Assembly (NCBI RefSeq): GCF_019665765.1
Contig: NZ_CP081150.1
Coordinates: forward strand, 1-64,000
Length of the DNA: 64,000 nucleotides
Direction: 5' to 3'
Origin: Deefgea tanakiae
GTDB taxonomy: Bacteria > Pseudomonadota > Gammaproteobacteria > Burkholderiales > Chitinibacteraceae
In this document: piece after piece, positions 1 to 11,300 of the stretch
Layout of the letters: every line of letters starts with the position of its first letter
How positions within the stretch are numbered: the stretch's first letter is position 1
The notes under the pieces: model-generated
Database searches by the model: none
The model's input: only the letters and a program-made list of their open reading frames with translations
What the model was told of the DNA's origin: nothing
Translations under genes and position numbers: made by a program

Positions 1-3
1 CTG

Positions 4-1398
4 ATGCAAATCGATACACTCTGGCCACATTGTCTGAATGAGCTTCAGCAAAACCTTGGCGCTAGTCAGTTTAATATCTGGATTAAGCCTTTAACGGCGC
101 AAATGATTGATGAAACATTAGTCATTGCCGTGCCCAATCAGATTTTTTTACAGTTTATTCGTGATCGCTATCTTGGCATGATCGAGATGGCCGCGGCTAA
201 ACTATGTAATGGCGTACCGCCGCCGATTGAGCTTAAAGTCGGGCAAATGGCTGCGCCTGCGCCAAGAATGGCTGCGCCGGCAGCGAGTTCACCAGCTACC
301 GCTTCGGGCGAGCCTGCCCAGTCGGCTGCGCCGGTTAAACAAAGCAAACGTTTTGACGCCAGTGGCGCTAGCCATGAAACCACGCGCTTAAATCCGTCCC
401 ATAGCTTTGATGCGTTGGTTACGGGTAAAGCTAATCAGGTGGCGCGCGCTGCGGCGATGCAAGTCGCTGAAAATCCCGGTGTGAGTTACAACCCGCTGTT
501 TGTATATGGCGGCGTGGGCTTGGGTAAAACGCATTTGATCCAAGCGATTGGTAATTTTGTACACCAGCACAATCCGCAAGCCAAAATTCGCTATATTCAT
601 GCCGAGAAATACGTGCAAGACGTGGTGAAGGCGTATCAACACAAATCATTTGATGAGTTTAAGCGTTATTACCATTCGCTTGATCTGCTGCTGGTCGATG
701 ATATTCAGTTCTTCGTTGGCAAAGACCGCACGCAAGAAGAGTTTTTCTATCTATTCAATGCGCTGCTTGAAAGTGGTAAGCAAATTATTCTGACGTCGGA
801 CAAAATTCCGCGTGAGATTGATGGTCTGCAAGAGCGTTTAACCAGCCGTTTCTCTTGGGGTTTGATCGTGCCGATCGAGCCGCCAGAAACTGAAATGCGC
901 GTGGCGATTTTGTTGAAAAAAGCCGAAGCCGAGCACTTTAAGCTCGACGCAAATGTCGCTTTCTTTATGGCAAAAAACATCCGCTCGAATGTGCGTGAAC
1001 TCGAAGGCGCTCTCAAACGCGTGCTAGCGTATGTGCGCTTTACCAATCAACCGATTACGGTTGAGTCGGCCAAAGAAGCGTTGCGTGATATTTTGGCTTC
1101 TGGCAATCGCCAAGTGTCAGTCGAAAATATTCAGAAGACGGTCGCTGATTTTTACAAAATCAAAGTGGCCGATATGCACAGCAAAAAGCGCACCCGCGAT
1201 ATTGCGCGGCCACGACAAATGGCGATGACGCTGACCAAAGAATTAACCCAAATGAGTTTGCCAGCGATTGGCGATGCGTTTGGTGGTCGCGATCACACGA
1301 CCGTTCTACATGCTTGCCGCACGATTGAAGAATTCCGCAAAAATGACAGCGAAATGGCGCATCAATACAGTGTGCTGCTGCAAATGTTGCGTTCTTGA
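4..1398 (+). CDS. dnaA: Chromosomal replication initiator DnaA
   Basis: This 464-residue protein binds DnaA boxes at oriC, melts the origin and recruits the helicase. The AAA+ core shows Walker A GGVGLGKT (about residues 169-176, Lys175) and Walker B LLLVDDIQF (about 228-236). The C-terminal domain IV carries the DNA-binding signature GGRDHTTVLHA (about 427-437). Residues 80-120 form an Ala/Pro/Ser-rich linker between domain I and the ATPase. Length is normal for the family. It is the first gene of the classic dnaA-dnaN-gyrB order. Only three bases precede its ATG in the window, so its promoter and ribosome site are not visible. Confidence 0.98.
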   Translation: MQIDTLWPHCLNELQQNLGASQFNIWIKPLTAQMIDETLVIAVPNQIFLQFIRDRYLGMIEMAAAKLCNGVPPPIELKVGQMAAPAPRMAAPAASSPATASGEPAQSAAPVKQSKRFDASGASHETTRLNPSHSFDALVTGKANQVARAAAMQVAENPGVSYNPLFVYGGVGLGKTHLIQAIGNFVHQHNPQAKIRYIHAEKYVQDVVKAYQHKSFDEFKRYYHSLDLLLVDDIQFFVGKDRTQEEFFYLFNALLESGKQIILTSDKIPREIDGLQERLTSRFSWGLIVPIEPPETEMRVAILLKKAEAEHFKLDANVAFFMAKNIRSNVRELEGALKRVLAYVRFTNQPITVESAKEALRDILASGNRQVSVENIQKTVADFYKIKVADMHSKKRTRDIARPRQMAMTLTKELTQMSLPAIGDAFGGRDHTTVLHACRTIEEFRKNDSEMAHQYSVLLQMLRS

Positions 1399-1438
1399 TT
1401 AGTACTACATACGGCACGCTTTCTAATTGATTGTGTTG

Positions 1439-1485
1439 GGTATTGCTTGCAGGGTATTGCTAATAATTGCCTGCGAGGCAATACC
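1439..1485 (+). repeat. 47-bp palindromic intergenic element, copy 1
   Basis: The element begins GGTATTGC and ends GCAATACC. The arms GGTATTGCTTGCAGG and CCTGCGAGGCAATACC can pair over about 15 bp with one bulge. It lies 41 bp after the dnaA stop. No T-run follows, so it is not a standard intrinsic terminator. Five relatives of the same length and ends occur elsewhere in this window, at 6404, 40198, 50734, 57290 and 59031. Confidence 0.65.
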
Positions 1486-1646
1486 TGTATATTAAAAGCA
1501 GGTGCTGTATTGAGTTGGCCGCGCAGCGCTGAGCGATAGTGATTTTGCTGCGGCAAAGCTTTCGCATTCCTGATTTTAGGCTCGATTTGCGGTAGAATCG
1601 TGCAACTTTGTGATACATCTTAAAAACATTAAATGGGTGAGAGTAA

Positions 1647-2753
1647 ATGCAACTGCTGCAAGCTGAACGCGATTCGCTCCTAAAACCACTGGCCACTGTA
1701 ACGGGTATTGTCGAGCGTCGACACACTCTGCCAATTCTGTCGAATGTACTGATTAAAAAAGAGGGCGATGCGCTATCTTTTACCGGTACTGACTTAGAAA
1801 TTCAAATTAGCAGCCAGCAAACCGAAGGCTTTTCGGGCGGTGATTTCGCGATTACCGTTGCGGCGAAAAAAATGTCCGACATTTTGCGGGCGATTCCTGA
1901 TAAAACCGTTGTGTCGCTCGAAGAAGCCGAAGGCCGTTTGACCATCAAAGCAGGTAAAAGCCGCTTTGCTTTGCAAACGCTTCCTGCCGCTGATTTTCCT
2001 GAGCTAGCCGTTGATACCAATCTACGCGCCACAATTCGCTTGCCACAAGGCCAGCTCAAAGCTTTGTTGGGCCGCGTGCAATTTGCGATGGCGCACCAAG
2101 ATATTCGTTATTACCTCAATGGCCTGTTTATGGTCACCGATGGTAATTTGTTGAAATTGGTGGCTACCGATGGTCACCGTTTGGGCTTTGTGTCGACTGA
2201 ATTGGCCACATCGTTTGAGAAAAACGAAGTCATCTTGCCGCGTAAAACGATTCTTGAATTATTCAAATTGCTCGGTGATGTGGATGACGAAGTCACCATT
2301 GATATCGCCAGCAATCAAGTCAAATTCAGCTTTGGCAAAATCGTGATTCACAGCAAAGTGGTTGACGGTAAATTCCCCGACTACAACCGCGTGATTCCAC
2401 AAAATAATGACAAATTGCTCACCGTAGATCGTCAGGCGCTATTGTCGTCGATGCAACGCGCAGCGATTTTGTCGAACGAAAAATTCCGTGGTGTTCGTTT
2501 GGTCTTGACCGACAGCACCCTGAAAATTTTGTGCAATAACAATGAGCAAGAAGAAGCCCAAGAAGAAGTTGAAGTGGGTTACAGCGGCGAGCCGCTCGAT
2601 ATCGGCTTTAACATTCAATATCTGCTCGATGTATTGACCAATTTATCGGTGGAAACCTTGCATTGCTACTTTGGCGATGTGAATTCCAGCGTATTGGTAA
2701 CGATTCCAGATAATGAACACTTCAAATACATTGTGATGCCAATGCGTATCTAG
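1647..2753 (+). CDS. dnaN: DNA polymerase III sliding clamp (beta subunit)
   Basis: This 368-residue protein is the homodimeric ring clamp that tethers DNA polymerase III to DNA. It begins MQLLQAERDSLLKPLATVTGIVERRHTLPILSN, the usual start of the first clamp domain, and ends in the family-typical YIVMPMRI, which forms part of the protein-binding cleft. Length fits the family (about 366-370). GGGTGAGAG just before the ATG serves as ribosome site. The gap from dnaA is 248 bp and holds a palindromic repeat plus space for its own promoter. A strong terminator follows at 2779, so dnaN seems not to be cotranscribed obligately with gyrB. Confidence 0.98.
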   Translation: MQLLQAERDSLLKPLATVTGIVERRHTLPILSNVLIKKEGDALSFTGTDLEIQISSQQTEGFSGGDFAITVAAKKMSDILRAIPDKTVVSLEEAEGRLTIKAGKSRFALQTLPAADFPELAVDTNLRATIRLPQGQLKALLGRVQFAMAHQDIRYYLNGLFMVTDGNLLKLVATDGHRLGFVSTELATSFEKNEVILPRKTILELFKLLGDVDDEVTIDIASNQVKFSFGKIVIHSKVVDGKFPDYNRVIPQNNDKLLTVDRQALLSSMQRAAILSNEKFRGVRLVLTDSTLKILCNNNEQEEAQEEVEVGYSGEPLDIGFNIQYLLDVLTNLSVETLHCYFGDVNSSVLVTIPDNEHFKYIVMPMRI

Positions 2754-2778
2754 AGGTGAGGCGTGAAAAAAAGCGTAG

Positions 2779-2806
2779 GGCGGTGTTCGCACCGCCGCGT
2801 TTTTTT
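2779..2806 (+). terminator. Intrinsic terminator after dnaN
   Basis: The stem GGCGGTG pairs with CACCGCC around a TTCG tetraloop and is followed by GCG and seven T residues. A run of seven A residues lies upstream, so it may work in both directions. Confidence 0.85.
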
Positions 2807-2844
2807 GTGCACCTCACACCTTTCACCTCACATCTCTGATTTAA

Positions 2845-5280
<2,436 letters not shown>

Positions 5281-5306
5281 AAAATTTTTTTAGTAAATAT
5301 GAAAAG

Positions 5307-5331
5307 GCCACCGATGTTCGGTGGCTTTTTA
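5307..5331 (+). terminator. Intrinsic terminator after gyrB
   Basis: The stem GCCACCGA pairs with TCGGTGGC around a TGT loop and is followed by TTTTTATTT. It sits 26 bp after the gyrB stop. Confidence 0.9.
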
Positions 5332-5456
5332 TTTGTTTGGGTATAGATATATGGTCCTTGCATTATAAGGTCTGCGTGGTGATACACATTGGGTTGTCTT
5401 TCGTGCTGTAGGGATTTTCGCACCCTACAGGACTAAAATATTGGAGATTGATAGAG

Positions 5457-6280
5457 ATGTTTACAGGGCAAAAAGAAAGTGATCAATACATATATCACTA
5501 TACGAAAGCTGAAACGGCCATTGAATTTATACTTGAAAATAAAAACTTAAGACTTTCTCCTTTTGCGAAGACTAATGATCCAAAAGAAACAAAGGATTGG
5601 TTTTTTATACCGGGAACTAATCAAGGTAGGAATTTAGATAAATATACTCCAGAATATTTATCTAAAGTGCTTAATCCAACATTAAAGCAAAAGACTAATT
5701 TGCTCTGCTTTTCTACTGATAAGAATCTCACAGGAAATCATCTGACTGATATGCCCAATAGAGGGTTTTGTAAGCCTAGAATGTGGGCGCAGTATGGGGG
5801 GAATCATACTGGAGTTTGTTTGATATTCGATACACTACAATTTAGCGACATCTTCTACGAACAGTTTTCAAATAAAGATTGCTCTTCTGGAATGGTTAAT
5901 TATCAAGATAGATTGATTGATTGATTGATGAAATCCAGCTGGAGCAGGCCTTTATAGTTAATGTGGATAGCTTGGAAGAAAGTAGGGCTGATGATTATGC
6001 TTTAAATCATTTACGTAAGTTTGAAAAACGATTCTATTTTGAAAAATCAACTGATTGGAGAAATGAAGATGAATTTCGTTTTGTTGTTTTCGATTGTGCA
6101 GATGAACTGTACTTTGAATATAAACATTCTTTGAGTGGAATTATGTTTGGTGCAGACTGTACAGATGAAGATATATCTAAAGTTTGCAGCTTAACAAAAC
6201 ATTTAGGTCTTCAATATCAACAGCTAAAATGGAGGAATTGCACTCCGTGGTTTGATTTTGGGCGAACTAAGTGGCTGTAG
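5457..6280 (+). pseudogene. DUF2971-family protein, frameshifted at a GATT repeat
   Basis: Two consecutive reading frames give one DUF2971 protein of about 270 residues. The N-terminal part has YHYTKAETAIEFI and FAKTNDPKE, and then MWAQYGGNHTGVCLIFD; the C-terminal part has EDEFRFVVF and LSGIMFGADCT. All are typical DUF2971 blocks. The first frame stops at 5922-5924 inside four GATT units (5911-5926); the second frame resumes at 5921. With only two units the frames join as YQDRLIDEIQLEQAF. I chose the ATG at 5457 because GGAG lies 10 bp upstream; the TTG at 5448 is too close to it. The gene is A+T-rich compared with its neighbours, which suggests transfer. DUF2971 has no settled function. Confidence 0.8.
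5911..5926 (+). repeat. Tetranucleotide repeat (GATT)4 that breaks the DUF2971 frame
   Basis: Four perfect GATT units are followed by GATG. A tetranucleotide run read in triplets meets TGA every fourth codon, so any allele of three or more units stops in this frame. Only a two-unit allele restores the protein. Confidence 0.9.
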
Positions 6281-6310
6281 AATTTTTTCCATGTAGGCCA
6301 CTTAGTTTTA
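6265..6310 (+). terminator. Possible terminator at the end of the DUF2971 gene
   Basis: AACTAAGTGGC, which covers the last codons of the gene, pairs with GCCACTTAGTT across a 21-base loop; TTTTAT follows. The long loop makes this a moderate call. Confidence 0.45.
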
Positions 6311-6403
6311 TAAACCCGCGCTCATTTTAATTTTTGAAATCGTAATCTGATTGGCGGATTACGCCTAAAGGCTAACCCGCCCTACGATTCAATAATCATG
6401 AAT

Positions 6404-6449
6404 GTATACCAATGTAGCCAATACTATTTAATAGCTACATGGCAATACC
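6404..6449 (-). repeat. 46-bp palindromic intergenic element, copy 2
   Basis: On the minus strand it begins GGTATTGCCATGTAGCTATT and ends TTGGTATAC. It aligns almost base for base with the copy at 40198 (TGTATTGCCTTCTAGCTATT at its start). Internal arms GTAGC and GGCTAC can pair. Confidence 0.65.
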
Positions 6450-6507
6450 TATACAACCCGCTGGGCTGCGCAGGCTTAGCGCCAGCCTACCAGCCCCACT
6501 TACCACA

Positions 6508-8712
6508 TTAGCTAGATTTAGCCGCCGCCTTCGCCCGCGCAGCATGCAGCTTTTTGTAGCTGTCGATCAGGCGATGATGTCGATCTAGCCCTTCGAGGTT
6601 CATGCTGGTTGGCATGAGTCCGTAAAAGCGGATGCTGCCGTCGATCGAGCCGATCACTGCATCGATACGTTCGTTACCAAACATACGACGGAAATTGACT
6701 TCAAAGTCGGCAAATTCCAGCTCTTCATCCATTTCCACTTCGAGCACGACATTGAGCGCTTGATAAAATAGTACGCGATCAAGCGTGTTGTCGTTGTATT
6801 GCAAGAACGCGCCAATCAGCTCGTGGGCTTCACGGTATTGATGTAGTGCCAGATGAATTTGTAGTTTCAGCTCCAGCACGGTGAGCTGGCCCCAAACGGT
6901 ATTTTCGTCAAAGTCGATGCCGATCAAATCAGAAACATCCGAATAATCGCCCAGCTCGTGTTCTTCTAAGCGCTGTAGTAGCGAATACAAACGCACATCG
7001 CTCAAACGATGCAGATTCAAAATATCTTCGCGGAACAGCAGTGCTTTATTGGTGTTGTCCCACACCAAATCGTCGATGGGGTAAATTTCGGAATAATCGG
7101 GCACCAAAATGCGGCAAGCTTTCGCGCCCAATTCGTCGTACACCGCCATATAGGCTTCTTTGCCGATGTCGGCCAGAATGCCGAACAAGGTCGCGGCTTC
7201 TTCGGCATTTGAGTTTTCGCCTTGACTTGAGAAATCCCAATCAACGAATTCGTAATTGGATTTCGCACTGAAGAAACGCCATGACACCACACCGCTGGAA
7301 TCGATGAAATGCTCGACAAAGTTATTCGGTTCGCGCAGTGCTTGGCTTTCCAAGGTCGGGCGTGGCAAGTCGTTCATGCCTTCAAAGCTGCGGCCTTGCA
7401 GCAACTCGGTTAGGCTGCGCTCGATGGCGACTTCCAAGCTCGGATGCGCGCCGAATGAGGCAAACACACCGCCAGTGCGCGGGTTCATTAGCGTGACGCA
7501 CATCACCGGATATTGGCCGCCGAGTGAGGCGTCTTTGACTAGAATTGGGAAGCCTTGCTCTTCGAGGCCTTTAATTCCCGCCACAATGCTTGGGTATCTC
7601 GCCAGTACATCTTGCGGCACATCGGGCAGTGCGATTTCGCCTTCTAAAATTTCGCGTTTTACGGCGCGCTCGAAGATTTCTGATAGGCACTGTACTTGCG
7701 CTTCGGCCACGGTATTGCCCGCGCTCATACCATTACTAACGAACAAGTTTTCAATCAAATTGCTGGGGAAATACACCGTTTCGCCATCCGACTGACGCAC
7801 AAACGGTAGAGAGCAAATACCGCGCTCGGTATTGCCGGAGTTGGTGTCATACAGATGAGTACCTAATAACTCGTCATCGGGATTGAAAATCGGTAAGCAA
7901 TAGTCGTCCAGAATCTCGGTTGGCAATTCACCATTCGGGCCCGGCTGAAACCAGCGCTCGCTCGGGTGATGTACAAACTCGGCGTTGGCGATGTCGCTAC
8001 CCCAGAATGAGCCTGCGTAGAAATAGTTGCAGCTAATTCGCTCGATATACTCGCCCAAGGCCGAGGCCAAAGCGCTTTCTTTGCTCGAACCTTTGCCGTT
8101 GGTAAAACACATCGGCGAGTGCGCGTCGCGAATATGCAGCGACCACACATTGGGCACAATATTGCGCCACGAGGCGATTTCGATTTTGATGCCCAAGTCA
8201 GCCAGCAAGCCCGACATATTGGCGATGGTTTGCTCCAGCGGTAAATCTTTGCCGAGGATATAGGTGGCCGCGTCCAACGAGGGATTGAGCGTGAGCAGCG
8301 CTTGCGCATCGGCGTCGAGGTTCTCGACTTCTTCAATGACAAATTCAGGACCCGTTTGCACGACTTTTTTAACTGTGCAGCGATCAATCGAGCGCAAAAT
8401 CCCTTGGCGATCTTTGGCGGAAATATCGGCAGGTAACTCGACCTGAATCTTGAAAATCTGCTGGTAGCGGTTTTCTGGATCGACAATATTATTTTGCGAC
8501 AGGCGAATATGCTCGGTCGAAATCCCGCGCGTTTCGCAGTACAACTTCACAAAATACGCCGCACACAGCGCTGATGAAGCCAAAAAGTAATCAAACGGCC
8601 CCGGCGCAGAGCCGTCGCCTTTGTAGCGAATCGGCTGATCAGCAATCACCGTAAAGTCGTCGAACTTGGCTTCGAGGCGCAGCTTGTCGAGAAAGTTAAC
8701 CTTAATTTCCAT
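6508..8712 (-). CDS. OsmC domain-YcaO domain fusion protein
   Basis: This 734-residue protein joins an OsmC-like domain (about residues 1-140, FDDFTVIADQPIRYKGDGSAPGPFDYFLASSALCAAYFV) to a full YcaO cyclodehydratase-like domain (from about 180: SPMCFTNGKGSSKESALASALGEYIER, AEAQVQCLSEIFERAVK). E. coli YcaO uses ATP and takes part in beta-methylthiolation of ribosomal protein S12 together with RimO; the C-terminal part here resembles that protein, and it ends without a PxPxP tail. I chose the ATG at 8712, which has GGAA about 6 bp upstream, over a TTG at 8724. It stands alone, divergent from the chemoreceptor gene. The exact substrate is not shown by the sequence. Confidence 0.85.
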   Translation of the reverse strand: MEIKVNFLDKLRLEAKFDDFTVIADQPIRYKGDGSAPGPFDYFLASSALCAAYFVKLYCETRGISTEHIRLSQNNIVDPENRYQQIFKIQVELPADISAKDRQGILRSIDRCTVKKVVQTGPEFVIEEVENLDADAQALLTLNPSLDAATYILGKDLPLEQTIANMSGLLADLGIKIEIASWRNIVPNVWSLHIRDAHSPMCFTNGKGSSKESALASALGEYIERISCNYFYAGSFWGSDIANAEFVHHPSERWFQPGPNGELPTEILDDYCLPIFNPDDELLGTHLYDTNSGNTERGICSLPFVRQSDGETVYFPSNLIENLFVSNGMSAGNTVAEAQVQCLSEIFERAVKREILEGEIALPDVPQDVLARYPSIVAGIKGLEEQGFPILVKDASLGGQYPVMCVTLMNPRTGGVFASFGAHPSLEVAIERSLTELLQGRSFEGMNDLPRPTLESQALREPNNFVEHFIDSSGVVSWRFFSAKSNYEFVDWDFSSQGENSNAEEAATLFGILADIGKEAYMAVYDELGAKACRILVPDYSEIYPIDDLVWDNTNKALLFREDILNLHRLSDVRLYSLLQRLEEHELGDYSDVSDLIGIDFDENTVWGQLTVLELKLQIHLALHQYREAHELIGAFLQYNDNTLDRVLFYQALNVVLEVEMDEELEFADFEVNFRRMFGNERIDAVIGSIDGSIRFYGLMPTSMNLEGLDRHHRLIDSYKKLHAARAKAAAKSS

Positions 8713-8993
8713 GGGGAATTCCAAAAATGCTTCAAATTGAGTTGGGCGCTATTATCCGGTTTTTTCCCATTGCAGTCCTGAGCTAATCGACGATGGCCGC
8801 TAATCGGCAGCCTGATGGATGAGTTTTATTCAGTATTTAATTGAGCATTTACCTCAACGTACCGAATGGTTTTTGAAATATTCCAAGTATGTAATTTTTC
8901 AATTTATTGAAGTAGAGAGATGAAAGGTTCATTGCTTGCCATTTTAGCCCCCCGCACTTACAAATAAATATTACGAACCGCTGGGTGAATAAA

Positions 8994-10613
8994 ATGACAA
9001 TCAAAGGCAAACTCATCGTTTTGAGTGCAGGACTATTAATACTCATGATGCTTATGGGCATTTTGGCGCTGCAAAGCTTGGAAAAAACCAATGCAGCCTT
9101 TGAGATGACGTATCGAGATCGCATCTTGCCGTTGGCTGAATTGAAAATTGTGGCTGATAAATATGCGGTTGATATCGTTGACACCACCCATAAAGCCAAT
9201 CATCAGATCTTTACATTTGATGAGGCGCTTCGTGGCATTAGTGCTGCGCAAGCCAAAATTCAAACTGAATGGCAGGCCTACAGCAGTACTGCAATGACGC
9301 CAGATGAAGCAGGCATGGTGAAAGCCACGCTGGCTAGCATGCAGCTAGCTGATCGAGAAATTGATCGCTTGGAGCAAATTTTGGCAAGTAAAGATGCTGA
9401 GGCGCTCAATCAATTTGCACGCACCGCACTGTATCCAGCGATTGATCCCGTCTCTGAACACATTTCTAAATTAGTCGAATTGCAATTGAGCGAAGCGAAA
9501 AAAAACTTTGAATTGGCGCAAGGTGATTTTGCCAATACTCGCATGCTGACGATTGGCTTTATTGTGGTGGCGCTGCTGTTTGGTGCGCTGTTTTCTGCTT
9601 GGGTTATTTTGGGGATGACCAAAAAAATCAATGCTTTACGTGATCAATTAAATCGAGCAACCGAGCATCAAGATTTAACTGTGCGTGTTGCCGTGCATGG
9701 CAACGATGAAATCGACACGATTGCGCTCGCCTACAATCAGCTCTCGGGCACGATGCAAGATTTGGTGAGTAATGTGGCACAAGCGATTGAAACGGTATCG
9801 CGCGAAACTGCAAATCTGGCGAGCACGAGCGATCAGGTTTCTAAGGCAACGCATCTGGGGGCCGAATCGACGAGCTCGATGGCCGCTGCCGTCGAGCAAA
9901 TGACGGTGGCCATTAGTCATGTGGCCGACAATGCCGAAGATGCGCGTCGTATTGGCCAAGCGACCTTAAGGCGTGTGGCCGATGGCGGCAGCTCTATCCG
10001 GCAAACCGTCATCGAAATTCGCCACATTGACCATGAAGTGGCCGATGCCGCTAGCAAAGTGGCAATGCTGGGGGCCGACGCCGATAAAATTAGCTCGGTG
10101 GTAGGGGTGATTAAAGAAGTGGCCGATCAAACGAATTTGCTTGCCTTGAATGCGGCCATCGAGGCGGCCCGAGCGGGTGAGCAGGGCCGAGGTTTTGCCG
10201 TGGTCGCCGATGAAGTTCGTAAATTAGCCGAGCGAACCGCTGCTGCCACTGTTGATATTCAGCAAATGGTGACCCGAATTGATGAGGCCAGTAAACAAGC
10301 CGTCTATGCCAGCAATGCGACGGTACAGCGCGCACATGATTGCGCCAGTGTGGCTGATGAGGCCGGTTTGGCGATTGCTGAAATTAATCAGGATGTGGAG
10401 CGCGAAGATCATGCGATTCGTAATATTGCTGAAGCGCTCAATGAGCAAAAATCCAGTACACAGTTGATTGCGCAGCAGGTCGAGCAAGTGGCACAAATGA
10501 CCGAAGAAAACACATCTGCCGTGCAAAGCATGAGCCAATCGGCCGCTTTGCTGGAAAAAATGACGCAAAGTTTGCAAACTGAGGTGAATTTATTTCGCTA
10601 CCGCTCAAGCTAA
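8994..10613 (+). CDS. Methyl-accepting chemotaxis protein
   Basis: This 539-residue chemoreceptor would sit in the inner membrane and signal to CheA-CheW. Transmembrane helix 1 is about residues 7-27 and helix 2 about 184-207, which enclose a roughly 155-residue periplasmic four-helix-bundle-type sensor domain. A HAMP domain follows (about 208-262). The conserved signalling tip [20 protein letters not shown] and [15 protein letters not shown] is present from about residue 380. There is no C-terminal CheR-binding pentapeptide. The ATG at 8994 has GGGTGA 5 bp upstream and is preferred over the GTG at 8985. The ligand is unknown. A strong hairpin follows at 10660. Confidence 0.93.
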   Translation: MTIKGKLIVLSAGLLILMMLMGILALQSLEKTNAAFEMTYRDRILPLAELKIVADKYAVDIVDTTHKANHQIFTFDEALRGISAAQAKIQTEWQAYSSTAMTPDEAGMVKATLASMQLADREIDRLEQILASKDAEALNQFARTALYPAIDPVSEHISKLVELQLSEAKKNFELAQGDFANTRMLTIGFIVVALLFGALFSAWVILGMTKKINALRDQLNRATEHQDLTVRVAVHGNDEIDTIALAYNQLSGTMQDLVSNVAQAIETVSRETANLASTSDQVSKATHLGAESTSSMAAAVEQMTVAISHVADNAEDARRIGQATLRRVADGGSSIRQTVIEIRHIDHEVADAASKVAMLGADADKISSVVGVIKEVADQTNLLALNAAIEAARAGEQGRGFAVVADEVRKLAERTAAATVDIQQMVTRIDEASKQAVYASNATVQRAHDCASVADEAGLAIAEINQDVEREDHAIRNIAEALNEQKSSTQLIAQQVEQVAQMTEENTSAVQSMSQSAALLEKMTQSLQTEVNLFRYRSS

Positions 10614-10659
10614 TGGTGACTGAGTGGCTAGCATACGAAAGCGTTGAGCGTTGCTTAAG

Positions 10660-10686
10660 AGCGGCAGTCACTTTTTGACTGCCGCT
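10660..10686 (+). terminator. Hairpin after the chemoreceptor gene
   Basis: AGCGGCAGTCA pairs perfectly with TGACTGCCGCT around CTTTT. No T-run follows the right arm, so it may be a weak terminator or an mRNA-stabilising hairpin. Confidence 0.5.
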
Positions 10687-10790
10687 GATTGTGTGGATTA
10701 TTCGTATCGAGTTTTAGATTCCGTTTAAGCGTAGCCACCTAAATCAGCTAAGCTCACGCACATTGCGCTGCGAATAAAGGGAGTAAGACA

Positions 10791-11300
10791 ATGAAAAATA
10801 TATTAGTCGTATCGGTAATTGGGCAAGACAAACCGGGTTTGGTAGAGCAATTGGCGGCGGTGATTTCGCAGCAGCAGGGCAATTGGCTGGAGTCGTCATT
10901 TTCCCGTTTGGCGGGGCAGTTTGCTGGGATTGTGAAAGTGGCCGTGAAGGGCGATGGCGCTCTGCTGCTAGCGGCCTTGCAAGCCTTGCCTGGCTTGGAT
11001 GTTCGTGGTGTGTTGGATGCTGAGTTGGCGGATGAGAACGACGCGTCTTTGCAAAGCGTGGCACTCACACTGGTGGGGCACGATCGAATTGGTATCGTCA
11101 AAGACGTGTCGACTATTTTGGCTGGCTTTGGCGTCAACGTTGAAAAGCTCGAAACATGGCTCGATAGCGCACCGATGTCGGGTGAAATGATGTTTCATGC
11201 GCAAGCGCTGCTCTCTGCACCAATCAGCGTAGATCTAGGCCATGTACGCCGCGATTTAGAAGCGATTGCCGATGATTTAATGGTCGAGTGGGCTGACTAA
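10791..11300 (+). CDS. Tandem ACT-domain regulatory protein, GcvR-like
   Basis: This 169-residue cytoplasmic protein has two ACT modules, starting VVSVIGQDKPGLVEQLAAVI (about residue 5) and LTLVGHDRIGIVKDVSTIL (about residue 90). ACT modules bind small ligands, often amino acids. The layout matches GcvR, which represses the glycine-cleavage operon through GcvA in E. coli, but no gcvA lies here, so the target is unproven. AAGGGAG upstream is a good ribosome site. Its stop TAA shares one base with the ATG of the next gene, so the two are probably translated together. Confidence 0.8.
   Translation: MKNILVVSVIGQDKPGLVEQLAAVISQQQGNWLESSFSRLAGQFAGIVKVAVKGDGALLLAALQALPGLDVRGVLDAELADENDASLQSVALTLVGHDRIGIVKDVSTILAGFGVNVEKLETWLDSAPMSGEMMFHAQALLSAPISVDLGHVRRDLEAIADDLMVEWAD

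Noticed and set aside
1399-1646. dnaA-dnaN gap checked for an origin
   Set aside because: No TTATNCACA-type DnaA boxes and no A+T-rich unwinding stretch; only a palindromic repeat is visible.
5911-5926. Classic phase-variable repeat with many ON lengths
   Set aside because: Only four units are present, and TGA appears in the run for three or more units, so ordinary one-unit slippage cannot restore the frame.
7863-8486. Minus-strand ORF of 207 codons inside the YcaO gene
   Set aside because: It is a shifted frame of the OsmC-YcaO fusion; composition is Arg/Ser-rich without any family motif.
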